A stretch of 64,000 bases of DNA from Luscinia megarhynchos (lineage: Eukaryota; Chordata; Aves; Passeriformes; Turdidae). Positions within the stretch are counted from its first letter, which is position 1. Each line of letters opens with the position of its first letter. The stretch spans positions 42,809,761 to 42,873,760 of the forward strand of contig CM067592.1 in NCBI GenBank assembly GCA_034336665.1, in the 5' to 3' direction. Shown piece after piece: positions 11,501 to 24,702 of the stretch. The position numbers and the translations under genes were made by a program. Below the pieces are notes generated by a model, which was not told the origin of the DNA, searched no databases, and saw only the letters and a program-made list of their open reading frames with translations.

Positions 11501-14500
11501 ACTTGTTTAAAAGTGAGGGTGATATCAGCTAGAAGTCCAGTATTGTACAAGAGGCCAACATTAGATTGGTTTCTAGCCAAACTCCTAGTTAGTATCAGGA
11601 GTTTAAGGCATTTTTTGTAGAAGGAGTTTTGTTTACTCTAGAGGTCCTGCCATTTGCTGTGTACATCTGCCAAAAGTAGACATTTTCTGGTGTTTTGTAT
11701 CTGTGCTGGTCTCTGCTGCACCAAATCAGAGAGTGGATTCCTATGCAAGAAGGAATGTATGCTCATGTAATATGAATGCTGGTGTAAACAGGCCTTGAGA
11801 TTTCGCTCAGCAGTTCCTGTGTCACTTGTGTATGTCCTCACGAAATGAAAAAATTACTATTAAAAACATTAAATCTTTCATGTCATGCCATCCGTATTCC
11901 AGTGGCTAACTGCCTCCCTTTAAGAATTTGTAACATATATGTAACATGAGCTTTTTCAGTTTACAGAGTTTGGAGCAGATCAGGTGCCACAGATGTAGAA
12001 GACTTCACACAGCAGAAATACTGGAGATGCTAACAAAGTTTAATTGAAACACTTCTTCACTTTTCCTTTTCTCATGTTAAGAGTTTGAGTCATGTGAATT
12101 GTTGGTCTTGTACAAAGAAAATTTTGTACGTCTGAGTAACAGATTTTCTGTTTTTCCAGGTAATAGGGCCTATTCTCAGTACATAAAAATCTAACTGGAA
12201 AATTAAAGTTATCATCCTTTTAAAAATCAAAAACATGCAGCACAGAGAGTTTCATGTTAACTTCATATCGTGCTTAGCCATAGTTAGAGCATGCCAGTTC
12301 CTCATAGTGAAATTGCACTCCAGATAGAGGTCCTTTATAGAGGTGGCTATTTGCAGTTTCCTCTTCAAAGAGACAGGGAATAAGGTGTTCACGCAGACTG
12401 AGGCCAGGAATTTTTAGCTGTGAACATCTTAGAGACATCACCCAATACCAAGATTTAAAGTGACAAGTAGTAAGAATAATGATGGCATTATTATCTGCTT
12501 GTAAGGCCAATTATTGCCTCTAATTCATGATGTTCTAGTTTCAGATGAGGCAGATTTTCCATTACAAGCTTCTTCTCTGTGTCTGTGTCATCTGAAGCTG
12601 ACATTTCTCACAGTAGCTGTCAGTCCAGTCATAAGAGGATTTTATGATTAATGAGATTCACTTTTTGCTGTTTCCAAGGTGCTTCAAATCCCACATAGTG
12701 CACTGGAGGGAAAAGTGGGACACTTAAGGATGATGCGTTCAGCCTAGAACACTGTCAGCTTTTCTGTTGAAGCCTACCTGCACATAGCTGCCTTTTTGTC
12801 ACAATGGCCAGAGGTTTTAGTAAAGTAGAAAAACATTAATGTCTTTTCTGATCTGCAGCCATTCCCACACATTCCTCTGGAAGTAAATATCTTGAAATGC
12901 AAGTGGAAGCTGTGAGATCTTTGCCTTGCATTGAAGGGAAGGTTGTAGAAATGTATGCTCTTCGTATTTGTTTGCTTCCTTCAGTTATTTGCAATATTAT
13001 TTTTGGATAATGTTAGATTTTGTCAGGTTTTTTTTTTATTTTTGTCAGCTTTTCTATCTGTAGTATTTGTGCTATTGTAGCTTTTATAATCTCCAACTTG
13101 TATTAGGGCCTTGTGGTTCTTTGTATGTATGTAACACTGGGATTTTGATGGTGTGGAAGAAAGCAGGATTGTTTAGGCAGAGAGATGATTTACAGGAATA
13201 TAATTGAGGTCTATCCTGAGAGAAACAGAGAAAGTTCTAATAAGGAAATTAGGAAATCTAAATGAGGAAATTAATGTTTCTTACACTAAAAGAATTAGAG
13301 GACCCCAAATTAGACCAAGGGGCTAGCACATTCATAACAAAAGAAAGGACATGGGTCTTCACATAATACATAGGTGAGCCATGGGCCTTCCTTCTCCAAA
13401 AATTTTGAAGGCTTAATTTCGCCTCGACTCAGAAGGAGACAGGACAAATTCATGGGAAACTATTTGTCCTGTTCCACCTGGAGTGTGGTTAGTTCATAGA
13501 GAAATGCTTTATGATGTTTCCAGAGCCACAAAACAACTGTGATAATATTCTGAAATAGTGTCATTGCAGCTCTGTCCTGACCTTACATGGATTGAAAAGT
13601 ATGTGGTTTTGTACATTGATGGGAATCAGGACCACATGGGTCCTTGGTGTGATGCAGTTTGACTCTTCTTATGTGCTTTATATTCCAATCTTTGCATTGT
13701 TTTGTTCAAGAAACAGAAATGAGCACTGGGGAGGAAATCCATGTAAAAGTGGTTGTTGATCTCAGCATAAGTCTGGTGGCATTCAAACAAAATCAGTTTC
13801 TCACAGCAGAATTAAAGAAAACCAAAAAAATTTTGACAACTGAAGGCGCTGGAAATGTAATTATTTCTCTGCAGGTGTATATAAGGGCAGCTCAGGATAA
13901 TTCAATTGAATGGATCCAAAAGAATTGGAAATGGAGATGGCAATCTTTGGACATGCTTGCTTCATAATGAGGAAAAAAGTAATATTGAAAATAACAGGGA
14001 GCTTCCCCTGAGTTGAGTCACTCTTCAGACTGGTTGAAGAAAGCCCTCTGGACTTAATAAATGGAGAAAAAGAAAATATCTGTCTAATGATGTCTAAGGC
14101 TGTCGTTGATTTGCAGATTTCTGTCATCAGCAGTTGAGATGGCCAAGCCTTCATACAAGGATATTACTGTCTGATGATCTCAACCTGTCTGCTCTCAGGG
14201 TTTGGAAGTATTTTAAGGTGGATGAAAACCTGGTATTTTCCCCTCGCTATGAAGAGTCCAGAGCCTGTGCATTAAACTAAATAGTTACACCGTGAAGTCC
14301 AGAAAATAACCCCCACAAAACCTGAAAGGTCCAGTGTGCTTACATCCATGTGACCTCTAGGTTTTATACAAAATGTGTGCCAGCAATGAAAAGTGATGAA
14401 TAGTTCACAGATGCATTTACAGATAAACTCTATTTTCTCTATTTTCGAGAAGATAGAGCTTTTTGCCACTTTTTAATGTTTTTTGACTGTATCAATACTT

Positions 14501-17430
14501 CTTCTATCAAAAAACTAAAGACAACAATATATCGGTAAGTGGATTGGCAGCTGTTCGATTCTGATGGGTCAGGGCACTGCAGAGGTCTCCTCTGGGATCC
14601 ATTGATAGATAAAGCCTTCTGGAAAAGGCTTAACTAGACAGGTACTCCAGCAAAGGGTGAAGTTGAGGCTTGGGGGGACTTGAAGAATGAGAGTCTCAAC
14701 AAGTCCATGCAATCACTTTCTCCTGCACCTAAAAGCTGGATGGGACCCTAAGGGAAAACTGTGAGGGAGAATTTATTTAAAAGAAGGGCTTTGCTAAATG
14801 CAGGGACTGTTTTATCTGTACTCACCTTTGGAGTCTCAGTCCATTAGTCCATCTCTATGCAAGAAGTACTTCACGAACTTTTCACTGAGAGCCCACATAG
14901 GCCTCATTGCCAGCAGCTGCTCACATGCACTGTTGAGTAAGGAACTTGAAATCATAAACTCAAATTTTTGCTTAAGCCTTTGGGGGAATGAGCTTGCGAA
15001 GTCATGCTAGCACATTGCAGGAAAGAGCCAATTACCCAAAGAAGAAAGAAAGATTTACAGTCAAATTTCTTTCTCTTAGGCAGGCACATCCCAGCTGCCT
15101 TATCCTGACTTTTTGACAGGCAGCAGTAGAGAATAATTGTATACTTATAAAAATGTATTTTCAGGAGGGGTAGGTATAAATTTTCTTAATTATGCTAATT
15201 CATCTAATAAGATTTCACTCATAAGAGCTCTTCCTCATTGCATGTTTACTCTGTTGCTGCGCTTCATTGTTTATCTTTAAAACCCTCAGAAATCTGGCAT
15301 CCAGATTCTTAAGACACAAATAAGGATCTCAGTCACAGAGACAACAAGACTGTAATTCGTATTACTCCATTTTGTTTCTCTTGTAATATTGCCCAACTGC
15401 CAAGGACTCAGCTTTGACCTTGCTTTGTTCTGTTGTTAAGTTTACTAAACGGAAGAGAATGGAAAAGAGAAGTGGAACTTAGCTTACATTTAGGAACCTC
15501 AGTGACATGGTCTGATTTTCAAAGTTATATATATTAAGAAGATGTCTTCTTTTCTATGTGTTACTTGCCCTAAAAAAACCCTTGTGGTTTCCTGTCACTT
15601 TAACGTTTTGTATGCCTACGCTGGTGCTCAAAGGGAAACTCCCATCCTAAGTATTCCCACTCTTCTGCTGACATAAACATTTATGCAGCAAAACAGTCAG
15701 CCAGGCCTGAGAACATATCAGCTAAGATACAGAAATGTGTCCTTATAAAACACTTAAAAACTGTCAAACTTGGGCTACTGTAAGCCTGCATGTGTCCTTC
15801 ACCTATCACAAGGACAATCTGCTGAATTGCAGTCGGCTGCAGCACGAGATGTGGCTGCCTCTCTTAGTAGTGATAAGGATTTTCATGGGATTGAGCTCGT
15901 ACACTTCATCTCTGTAACAGCAGAGAACACCAATGTATTCATCCTGCATTTGCAGGGTGACTCTTCCATCTGTGATAGCAGTGTGTCCTAATGTTTCCAA
16001 GGGAATAGTTGACCTGGTGAGTTAAAGTGCTGTCTCTCTTTATCTTGCCTCAGAGAGATGTGCAGTTGTCCAGAGAGCCTGTTTCTTAATAGGGGGTGGG
16101 TCTAGCAGTGCTGTTGGGCTCTTATGTTGTAACCACAGCATTCAAATCTTCAGATTGTTGCAGGAAATTGGTATAACTGCTTGAAAGATTTGCTGTGCTG
16201 CTCTTGTTAGTCTTGGAGCAGAGCACTCATGCACAGATCGACATAAATCAGGCCAGACTCTGCTCTTGTTCACAGTTATTCCCATGGGACTTGACTGTTT
16301 CCTTGGCAATACATGTGCTACACAGATCAAGACACTTGTATCAGGGTCTTCTTTTGTATTTTCAGAGCTGTGTTGGCACCAAAGGACGAGATGCATTCTT
16401 GAACCCTGTTTTCTAGCTCCAGTCAGCCTTTGGCACAGAGGGACACAAGGAACAGGAGTCTAACAGGAAGAGACTGCTGTCCATGTCAATACATGCAGAC
16501 TCAAAGAGCAGAAAAGAGATGACTGACTACCCCAGTGAACTCAGAATTTGAAATGCCCTCTGTTTTCTGGAAAATGAAATGCAACTATTTTGTGTTCCCT
16601 GTAAAGTTTTAAACCTCTTTTCGTAATCACCAGGAAAATGTTTCCTTTAGTGCTATTAATAGAGTGATGGACTTTAAAATATGAACAGATGGGATTCTTT
16701 TTGGGTTTGTTATTCACTAAAACACATATTTCTGCCCTGCAAAAATAATAGGTGCAGTGTCCATCACTGTCCACAGGGAGGGGAACAAATCCTAGCTCCT
16801 AGCATGCACTGGGATTTTTGCAGAGGGAGCACAGTTTATCCATGCTTAAACAGAGTGAGAAGAATCTGGTTGTACTTTACTAAACAGACTTTTTACTAAT
16901 TTTACTAAACCAAATGTCCTGGCCAAAACTGTAGAGTAAATTTACATTTTGTTTAGAGGCAATTTTAACAATCTGTCTGAACCTGAAGAGAAAGAGCAAC
17001 ATGTTTCTTAAATGTCTTTGCCAAGCAATACTATTTTACTGGGTCAGAGGTGTACCTTACTGGTAGTAGGATCATGAGCAGGAAATAATGAGAAAAGAAG
17101 ATTAAATTGAACTTTTAAAGGTCTTAAGCAAGAGAACTGTTATGTCTGATTTCCTGGTCATGCTTAATCTAGGTCCAAGCTGTTTCCTCCATTTGTAGAC
17201 CTCTTGAGGGTAAAACTGTTCTCCTTCATTATGCCAATCAGCCTTTCTTTCCTACATTTCCTCTTATATTCAAGAGCTGTCTTGTTTAATCATTTCCTCT
17301 TACAGTCTCTGAAAAAAGCACTCTTTTCCACCTGTTTCTACATAGACCTGATGCTAGCAATTCTGCTCTTTGAGACAGGCTAGTCTGTGCTTTGGTCAAA
17401 CCCTTTTGCCACAGTATGTAATAAAAACTG
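8501..17430. other. About 9 kb of unique DNA without a recognisable gene
   Basis: No CR1, LTR or gene was recognised. A 10-bp hairpin lies at 8775-8798 and a 7-bp hairpin with a GATG loop at 10859-10876. An AT-rich stretch around 15175-15215 carries TTAATTATGCTAATTCAT, which resembles clustered homeodomain/POU sites of conserved enhancers but cannot be proved here. A frame at 13659-13967 has no codon bias and no motif. Confidence 0.5.
8775..8798. repeat. Perfect 10-bp inverted repeat with GATA loop
   Basis: TGCTGGGATA at 8775-8784 and TATCCCAGCA at 8789-8798 are exact reverse complements around a four-base loop. No U-tract or other RNA-gene feature follows. One such hairpin in 64 kb is near chance expectation. 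Confidence 0.7.
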
Positions 17431-17534
17431 ACCAGCTTGATCTAGTGGAAGCTGGCCCTGGCCCTGGCAGAGGTATAGGAGCTAGATGATCTTCAAAGTC
17501 CCTTCCAATCCAAATAATTTTGTGATTCTGTGAT
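17431..17534 (+). mobile_element. CR1 LINE 3'-end fragment
   Basis: Only the last hundred bases of a CR1 element remain. The stretch TTGATCTAGTGGAAG matches the CR1 3' UTR 'GGTCTAGTGGGAGG' region. It is followed by TAGATGATCTTCAAAGTCCCTTCCAA and the terminal ATTCTGTGAT octamer-like repeats at 17525-17534. There is no poly(A) tail, as is normal for CR1. The 5' truncation is extreme. The element carries no coding sequence. Confidence 0.85.
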
Positions 17535-18702
17535 CCCAACTCCTACAAAGACTATTTGAGGGTGAAAATGTGGTCACTTAACCTTTCCCATACTTCTTGA
17601 CATGAGGGATGATCCCTTGGCAGAGACATACCTTCAGAGTACACCAAGACTGTGCTCTTCCATCACCTCATTTCTTCAAGGTGGGTGAATTACTAGTTCA
17701 CAACCTTATACTTCTCCAAACAGCAGAACCATGTGAGCATGGGACCAGGATGAAACTGGCATGGCTAGATATCTGCCTGGGGTGCTTTTGTACTGTGCCT
17801 CATTCATGGGGCTTTAATGGATTTGAGAAAAATCACAGAAGAAAGGAGACCCTCTAACCATGCCACTTTGGAAGGAATACCATAGCCTTCAGTCTTAGTT
17901 TAATGTTAAAGCCTTTTTTTTTAGATGTTTGAATGCTGCCACAGTGCTCAGAATGCTGGCCATCCTGAACTGAGTATAGCACAAAGTATCTTCTTCCATG
18001 AATGTTACTGGACCAACAATGGCAATGGGGGAATCCAATTTAAGCTGATCCACATAAACTAATAATAATGACCTGCCATGTTCTTATGTCATTCTCACTA
18101 TAGTACCGCAAAATGAGAAGGCATATTTAGGTCCTATGAAAATGATAAGTACCAGGTTATAGTGCTAAAAAGGACCTCCTTTTTATCTAGTTAAAATCAT
18201 TCAAAATTTCAGGAGAATTCAAAACAAAAATGAGAAAATATTCTGATGTTGACAGCCACTGTAGCAAAAAAATGTAGCTTTTTTTTACATCTTGAGTGGG
18301 AAAAATGTCAGCTGAAAACATTACCTGCAAAATCAGCCTGTTTTGTTGAGATGAAAAGGATTCCTAACATATGCTGTAGATCCATGCTGGAGGTTTTTCT
18401 AGAGGATGCTTTGCTCAGCTTTCACATGAAGCGTGACATACCTTTTCTTCATGGATTTCCCTAATACATACAGAGATACTTGTCCAGATTTGTTTAGATG
18501 ATGTTTGTTTTCCTGGGTTTCTTCTAAAGGAGTTTTGATTCTGAGTGGGAGACACTTTTGAGTCATAATGAAGTGTGTGTGACTGATAATGCAACTGACT
18601 AAACATTGAAGAGTGGGCAAAACCTAAATAATTTCTGGCTGGTCTGTAGTGCGGAACTCAAACTGGGCATGGTGCTCATGACACTGCAAACATCTGGAGG
18701 TC
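17535..18702. other. Unique non-coding DNA, no gene seen
   Basis: Short frames only, and no known repeat. T-runs near 17914 and 18280 are the only low-complexity sequence. Confidence 0.55.
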
Positions 18703-18778
18703 TTTATAAGTAAACATGTGTGATTCAGACGGAACCTGGTGCTGCCTGAGACTGGAGCGGGGGAGTCGCTTGCTGCAG
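18703..18778 (+). promoter_or_regulatory. Possible core promoter and short first exon
   Basis: TTTATAAG at 18703-18710 resembles a TATA box. About 25-30 bases downstream begins a short stretch (roughly 18730-18778) with CpGs at 18730, 18758 and 18767, in otherwise CpG-poor DNA. It ends with CAG at 18776-18778, followed by GTATGA, a reasonable splice donor. The order TATA, short CpG-bearing leader, donor would suit a small non-coding first exon. No downstream exon could be linked to it and there is no open frame of note, so this is a weak inference from spacing alone. Confidence 0.2.
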
Positions 18779-18780
18779 GT

Positions 18781-19247
18781 ATGAATAGCACTGAAAATAG
18801 AAAAGGGCCAGACAAAAAAGACGAGAGAAAGAATAATATTGTTATTTTTCATGCAGATGTAAAGCCAGAGATTGAAGATGCTTGTGGGAAGAAATAACTA
18901 CTTAGCTGCAGGTGAGTAGAGTTTAATCAAGCCATATTATTTTACACAGAGATTTGTTTCTATCCATGGAAGGGCACACTGGGGTAGTCCTTCCTGTGAG
19001 CAGTAGCAAAACTTCAGGTAGGTGGCATAAAAAACACTTTCTTCTCAAACTAAGACTATAATTAAGTTTACCAGGCAAAGTTTTCTTTTTCTGCAACCTG
19101 TGTTACAGGGAAGTAAAATTGATCAGTAACAATTCTCATTTCCAGGACAAAAACATTCCATGGATTATCTGTGCTCTTGAGAATGTTTGAAAATTAAAAT
19201 GTGAAGATCCCCATTTGGCTACTTGCCTAGTGTAACTATAATAATTG
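18781..19247. other. Unique non-coding DNA
   Basis: Nothing beyond ordinary AT-rich sequence was seen between the promoter-like block and the TAG microsatellite. Confidence 0.5.
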
Positions 19248-19303
19248 TAGTAGTAGTAGTAGTAGTAGTAGTAGTAATAGTAGTAATAATAATAATAATA
19301 ATA
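19248..19303 (+). repeat. Compound TAG/TAA trinucleotide microsatellite
   Basis: Starts as (TAG)n from 19248, becomes a mixture of TAG and TAA near 19276, and ends as (TAA)n to 19303. The graded change is typical of a microsatellite in which a point variant has spread through part of the array. Confidence 0.95.
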
Positions 19304-20479
19304 AACAACTGAAGAAGTGCAATTCAGAAAGCAGCTAAACTGTCTGGTAGATTTTCCTGGCCTAGATTTCCAAATAGACTGGTGTTGCTATATCTTTTTT
19401 GTTTTGTAACTTAGAGAAAGGCAGAAAAAATGGGAAAAATAAGGTGGACTTTTATTTTCCTTTGAAGGAAAAATACCTTCAAAGAATTGCTGCTTCATGA
19501 TGCTCAAGACCTCCACTAAAATACATCCATTTTTGAAGCTAAATCATGAAATTTCAGTCTTGAAAATGCTTATGCACAACTTAGGTTTCATTCGTGGTTT
19601 GTTCTGTGAGCTCTAATGCTAAAAAGAGATCTAAGTGCTTTCATGATGTTTAACAGTACTGCAAGGAAACAGGGCTGTTTACAGTTTGGCTACTGTGTTT
19701 CTGTCTCTGGCAGGACTGTGAAATATTACAGCAGACCGAATTTAAATACTTTGATTCATTGCTCCATTGTGTAGAGAAAATATCTGTAACTCAGAAACTG
19801 AAATTATTCTTGGATAGATGCTGTCCTTGGATTTTAACAGAAGTGTCAGAAAATAGCTGCTGTAATGTACAGGAGTAGAATTCCAATTGAACCTTGAAAG
19901 AAAAACTTGATTGTCTAAAAATATTAAGATGTTTGACATGGTCATGCATTTTTTTCTTTTCCTCTTATGAGGATCATATAAAGCAGTGAGATTTGCAAAT
20001 GCCTGCTTTCACATTTAAGATTGTGTAGCTGCTGCAGACATATGGCACTTTGCCTAACATTGCCCAGCAGACACAGGTACCATATGCAGATTTTTTTACT
20101 CTGGGGTGCAATTCGGGATTGTGGAAGCCCTTAGTCAACCGCGGTTTGGGGGCAGGAATCAACAGCTCCCCATGCACCAATTAGCTTTGAACTCATGAGG
20201 TTTTGGTTAGTCTCATGTGAGCAGGCTGTGTGCTCTTCTCACAAGTGTAGCACATCCTTCTATCTCAGTTTCTCACTTGCCAGCCAAGAAATTTCCACCT
20301 TGCAAATGCTGGCCCATCATGCCACAGACTGGAGTGGAAATTAGTAATCAAGCATTATGTGAGGTTTAAGACCTCCCTTCCCTGTAAATCCAAAGTGAAC
20401 CAACTGGGTAAGCAGCTGTTAGTAGCAATTAGTTATTGTTATTAATCATAATTGCAAGGATTGCAAATTATCAGTCATA
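19304..20479. other. Unique non-coding DNA with one hairpin
   Basis: CTTTGAAGG at 19460-19468 and CCTTCAAAG at 19476-19484 form a perfect 9-bp stem with a seven-base loop. No gene or transposon was recognised. Confidence 0.5.
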
Positions 20480-20520
20480 GCAACAATAACAATAACAACA
20501 CAACAACAATAACAACAACC
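20480..20520 (+). repeat. Imperfect CAA/ATAACA microsatellite
   Basis: A and C only with occasional T: repeated CAACAATAACAATAACAACA-type units. Short and interrupted, so probably stable. Confidence 0.85.
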
Positions 20521-20857
20521 ACATCGTGTTGATGTGTTTATTTCACTGAGGGAGGTACTGTGGCACCATGTGAGTGTTATTTTCTCCAGAAAAGAGAAGT
20601 ATTTCACAGCAGTGAATGGCAAAAGGAGGACATAGCTTGTGACCTGAATATCTGTAGAGATCAAGGCATGAGAAATCCTTTGGAGCAGAACAGAGCTGGA
20701 CAGGAATAGAAATGTGCAATACAAAACCAGCTATCAAACAATTCCATATGTTTCTCATGAGTTTTTTCTAATTTGGTTTCAAACCAGGAAAGAAGTCTCT
20801 GAATAAAGGCTTTGTCATATGGTTTGCATGGACAGGGAAGAAGCGAACAGTGGGGAC

Positions 20858-21456
20858 ATTTTGACTTCGGCAAGGCTTTTGACACTGTTTCCCCACGTGC
20901 TCACAGGCAGTTCAGGACGTGTGGGTTAGCTGAGAGGACAGTGAGGTGACCTGGCTGAGTGACAGTGACACAGGATGTATCTGGAGGCCTGGAGCTGGTG
21001 GGGTTCCTCAGGGGTCAGTTCTGGGTTCAGTCTCATTCAACCTGTTCATCAGTGACCTGGAGGCAGGGGCAGAGTGCAGCCCCAGCGAGTTCCCTGGCAA
21101 CACAAAGCCAGGAGTGACCAGTGCCCCCGAGGGCTGTGCTGCCCTTCAGTGGGACCTGGGCAGGCTGGAGAGCTGGGCAGAGAAGAAACATCTGAAACTC
21201 AGCAGAGGCCAGTGCAGGGTCCTGCACCTGGGGAGGAACAACCAGCTCAGGCTGGGGGTGACCTGCTGGAGAGCAGCTCTAGGAGAAGGACCTGGGGGAC
21301 CTGGTGGACAACAAGCTGTCCCTGAGCCAGCAGAGTGTCCTGGGGACCAAGAGACCAATGGGATCTGGGGTGCATTAGGAAGAGCATTGCCTGCAGGTGA
21401 GAGAGGTGATCCTGCCCCTGTGCTGTGTCCTGGAGAGGCACATCTGGAGTGCTGTA
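20858..21456 (+). mobile_element. CR1 LINE fragment (reverse transcriptase region), truncated both ends
   Basis: The fragment opens with a frame reading FDFGKAFDTVSP, the CR1 reverse-transcriptase block DFSKAFDTVSH. After a frameshift it continues at 20946 in a 174-codon open frame containing GVPQGSVLG, LFISDLEAG and WAEKKHLKLSRGQCRVLHLGRNNQ. All of these are hallmark CR1 positions. At the catalytic site the expected FADDTK reads FPGNTK, so both aspartates are lost and the enzyme is dead. The copy ends abruptly at 21456, well before the CR1 3' UTR. That implies a later deletion, since CR1 normally truncates at the 5' side only. Confidence 0.9.
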
Positions 21457-24400
21457 AGGAAAATTGGTAAAATTTAGTCTATTCTGAAGACTATAAAGGT
21501 TTTGCAATTCAATCAACAATCTCACATGAAATCTACAAAAGATCCAAGAAAAAGCAGATAAATTAGATGCATTCATGGGTATGACTAGCATGAATGGAAT
21601 TAAGATTATGTTGTGATAGGTATCTTGTTATTTTTTAAGTAGGACCTCTGGAGTCTGGACTAGGAAGAAGAGCTGGCCTTACTTTTTCATCCTCAGCAGT
21701 GACCCAATGACAGTACACACCTGTTGATTTTCCCTTATAGAAGTTTACTACCACATGGAACGTAGTCCAAATGTAGCATGCAGTCATTTATGCTCATGGA
21801 AATTTGCTTGTAAATGTTAGATATTTTGTCTCCTTTTCCACAGCTCAGGGACACAGCAGAAAATGGGACAGGCACACCAGTCCTGCCAACAGCAGGGAGT
21901 GAGCTGAGTATGCAACTGCTGCTGCATCTTCGGGAGTGCTGGAGAAGAACAAGGAAGGGAAATATTTCAGACCATTATGTAAAGGGCACCAGAAGACCTC
22001 AGGGAAGCTTCTGAAATCCCCCCAGTTGGACTGGGCCACCATCTCCACCTCACCTGATTGTGTTCAAATTATCCCAAGAAAAATAAAAAAATGCTGCCTT
22101 GATCTATTTGTCTAGTCTTCCTTTCCACAAAGAAATAGGACACAGTTCCTCTGACCAATTTAGCTGTTCTAGGCTTTAGCTGCTCAGGCTAGCAGGAGAA
22201 TGCATTTCCTCAGTTGCTTTCACATCTTTCAGTAGTTCTCTTGCAATTGGGCTAAAATAAAATACTCCCACATATCCATTCTGCTTTCCAGAATAAGAAG
22301 GAAATCTCTACAATTTGTCCAGGGATGAGAACTTGCATAGCAGATGGCTAAACTGTCATTGGTCTGTCTGAAGTCCGTGTTGTAGAATTACTGACTGAAT
22401 TTGCCAGCTATTTCAGTGTATCACCTTTTCATTTTTCCTACTGTCCTCAATTTTTTTTTTTTGGTGACACAGATGATTGCCATTTTCATTGCCTGAATGG
22501 GACTATGGGTAGTGCTTAACACTAACAGTTTAGAATGATACACTCATGCTTACCAAGCAGATTTAGCACAAGCAGGGTCCAGGTGGACAGTAGACTGGAC
22601 ATGAGCCTGCTGTGTACCCTTGCAATGAGGAGAACTAAGTGTGCCAAGGCTGCCTCGAAAGAGAATAGTGAGCAGATTGAAGCATGCAACTTTTCCACTA
22701 TCTTCTCATTCTAAGGAAGAAAATGTTCATCTCTTTCTTATGCTTGAGGTGTTTATCAATGTATCACAGGAAATCTTTATTCCCCTATTAGACACAGCTA
22801 ACTGAAAAGAAGCAATTCTGAAACCTCAAGCCCTGAAATCATATTTTGGATGAGCCACGTCCTTCTTACTTTATGATTGAAATAAACATGCAGTCATAAA
22901 CTGCCATGTTACTTCAAAGTTTAAAAGGCGAAGAACATATAAGTTGGTTGACTCAGCTCAAAAACATCTCAGCTGAGAAGATACAGTTGTACAGTTGTTA
23001 ATATCAATAGGTAACCCAAAGTGATTTAATGTTAGGTTTGTAATCATGCTAGTTTTTATTGTTTATTTAGACAGTTTAGCTAATTGAAGGCCTCTGCAAG
23101 TACAATAGGAACTGGTACAGATATAGCATGCTCAAACTTACTGAGTTAAATGACTTGAACTTTTCATGTAGACACTGACACTAAGATCCTTATTTTAGGA
23201 CTACATATGTCTTTTAAGGAAACATTAAGGTACCATTCTGTTCCCTTCTTCTATCCAATTTAAAGTAACTATAAATTAAAAAAACACCTACTGCCCAAAT
23301 GCTGACTTGAGCTGACTATGGTTGTTTGCTGTCTTAGAAGAAATATTTAGCCCTGAAGAAATTGTGAGTAGTATTTTAACTTTTTTGGAATTTTTATACT
23401 GGAGGATAAACTCAGTGGAACAGATGACTATCAGACTGAATTGCTGGTATTAATATTATTTTTAGCCCAAAATTTTATGTCTGACTGTGACTAGAGATTT
23501 AGCTTCAGTTAAAGGTGCAAGAAACCTCACAGTAAACAATGACAAAATACTGTCTCCTACTTAGAATGTCAGTTTATATGCCAAGGCAGAAGTGGTTTTA
23601 TTATTTTAATAAATAATTTCTGTCTTCTCTCACATAATTATATGTGGGTTTTGGGGGTTTTAAAATCAGATGTAGAAATATTTCAGATTTTTAATGATAT
23701 TTAGTCTGTCTTTCTGGTCAGCCTGAGGGAGATGTTTCAGCAACTAATTCCACAGGTCAACGACGTGCAGTATGGGGAGACCCCTCTTTCCCATCACTTT
23801 TAGACCAGTTGCCTGTTTTGCCTCTTGGAAGCATTCCAGTTCCTTTCTGTTGAAAGAGGCCAAACAGGAGAATATCATAACTTGTCTACTTGCAGCCAGA
23901 AGTCTACTACTCAGTGCTACCCTGTCCTTTGCTCTTATCAGGTTTTACTTGCAATTAGCCCTTTGATTCAGAGTAGTTCTTTCTGTACTGACAGCAAATG
24001 AAATAGTGCGTGAGAGACTAGTTCATTGTCAAAATATGATTGCATTTCCTGGCAGTTTCGCTGTTGCATTACATTAAGGAATTACAGTCACTGAAATCTG
24101 CAATATCCATTTTGGTCTTCAATCCAGTGGTTTTTTCATTCCCTTACTTGTGCAAGAGCTTTCCCTTGTGTGGCCTGGCTGGCTTGTTTTTCTCTTTTTG
24201 CTAGCTTTAAGCCCGGATGCTCTCTTACACATATATTTCATACTGACAGAAGCATCCTGGCTTCTTCCAAGCTATCTGCTGCTATTGTGTACCTGGGAAA
24301 GTACTGTGCACCCAGAAGAAGTGTCAGGAGAGCTTCCCAAAAGCTCACAGACAAATCCTTCTGAAGGCAGCTGTGCTAAGCTCTAAAATCTACAGTGATG

Positions 24401-24702
24401 CAACTGTAGATGACAATGGTGCAAGAAGTACTAGACCATGGTTGGTGATGGTGTAAAGCATGCCCTCTGCAAACTTAATATAATTTGGCTTATTTTAGCC
24501 CCCTTTCGTGCACAGCAGAAGTGCACACAGTTCCTTTTCAACAGTTCAGGTAGCATAACATTTGTTGAATTGCAGCAGTACAGCTTTGTCTGAATCCCAG
24601 GACTTCCACTTATCAGCTGTGTCTCTGTTTCCATTAACAAACTTCAGAGATCCTTGCTGGACTTGTTAGACCTGGATTTCAAGGCATGTCATTCCTTCAC
24701 AG
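21457..24702. other. Unique non-coding DNA, AT-rich in the second half
   Basis: No repeat family was recognised. 22850-23700 is AT-rich with CACATAATTATATGTG at 23631-23646 (six-base stem, ATTA loop) and GGGTTTTGGGGGTTTT at 23646-23661. A T-run lies at 22451-22462. Confidence 0.5.

Noticed and set aside
17340..17534. tRNA-derived SINE with a CR1-like tail
   Set aside because: The sequence upstream of the CR1 tail shows no A-box/B-box or tRNA-like fold, so a plain truncated CR1 is simpler.
20946..21470. 174-codon frame as a host gene
   Set aside because: Its peptide is the CR1 reverse-transcriptase region with the catalytic residues lost, so it is a transposon relic.
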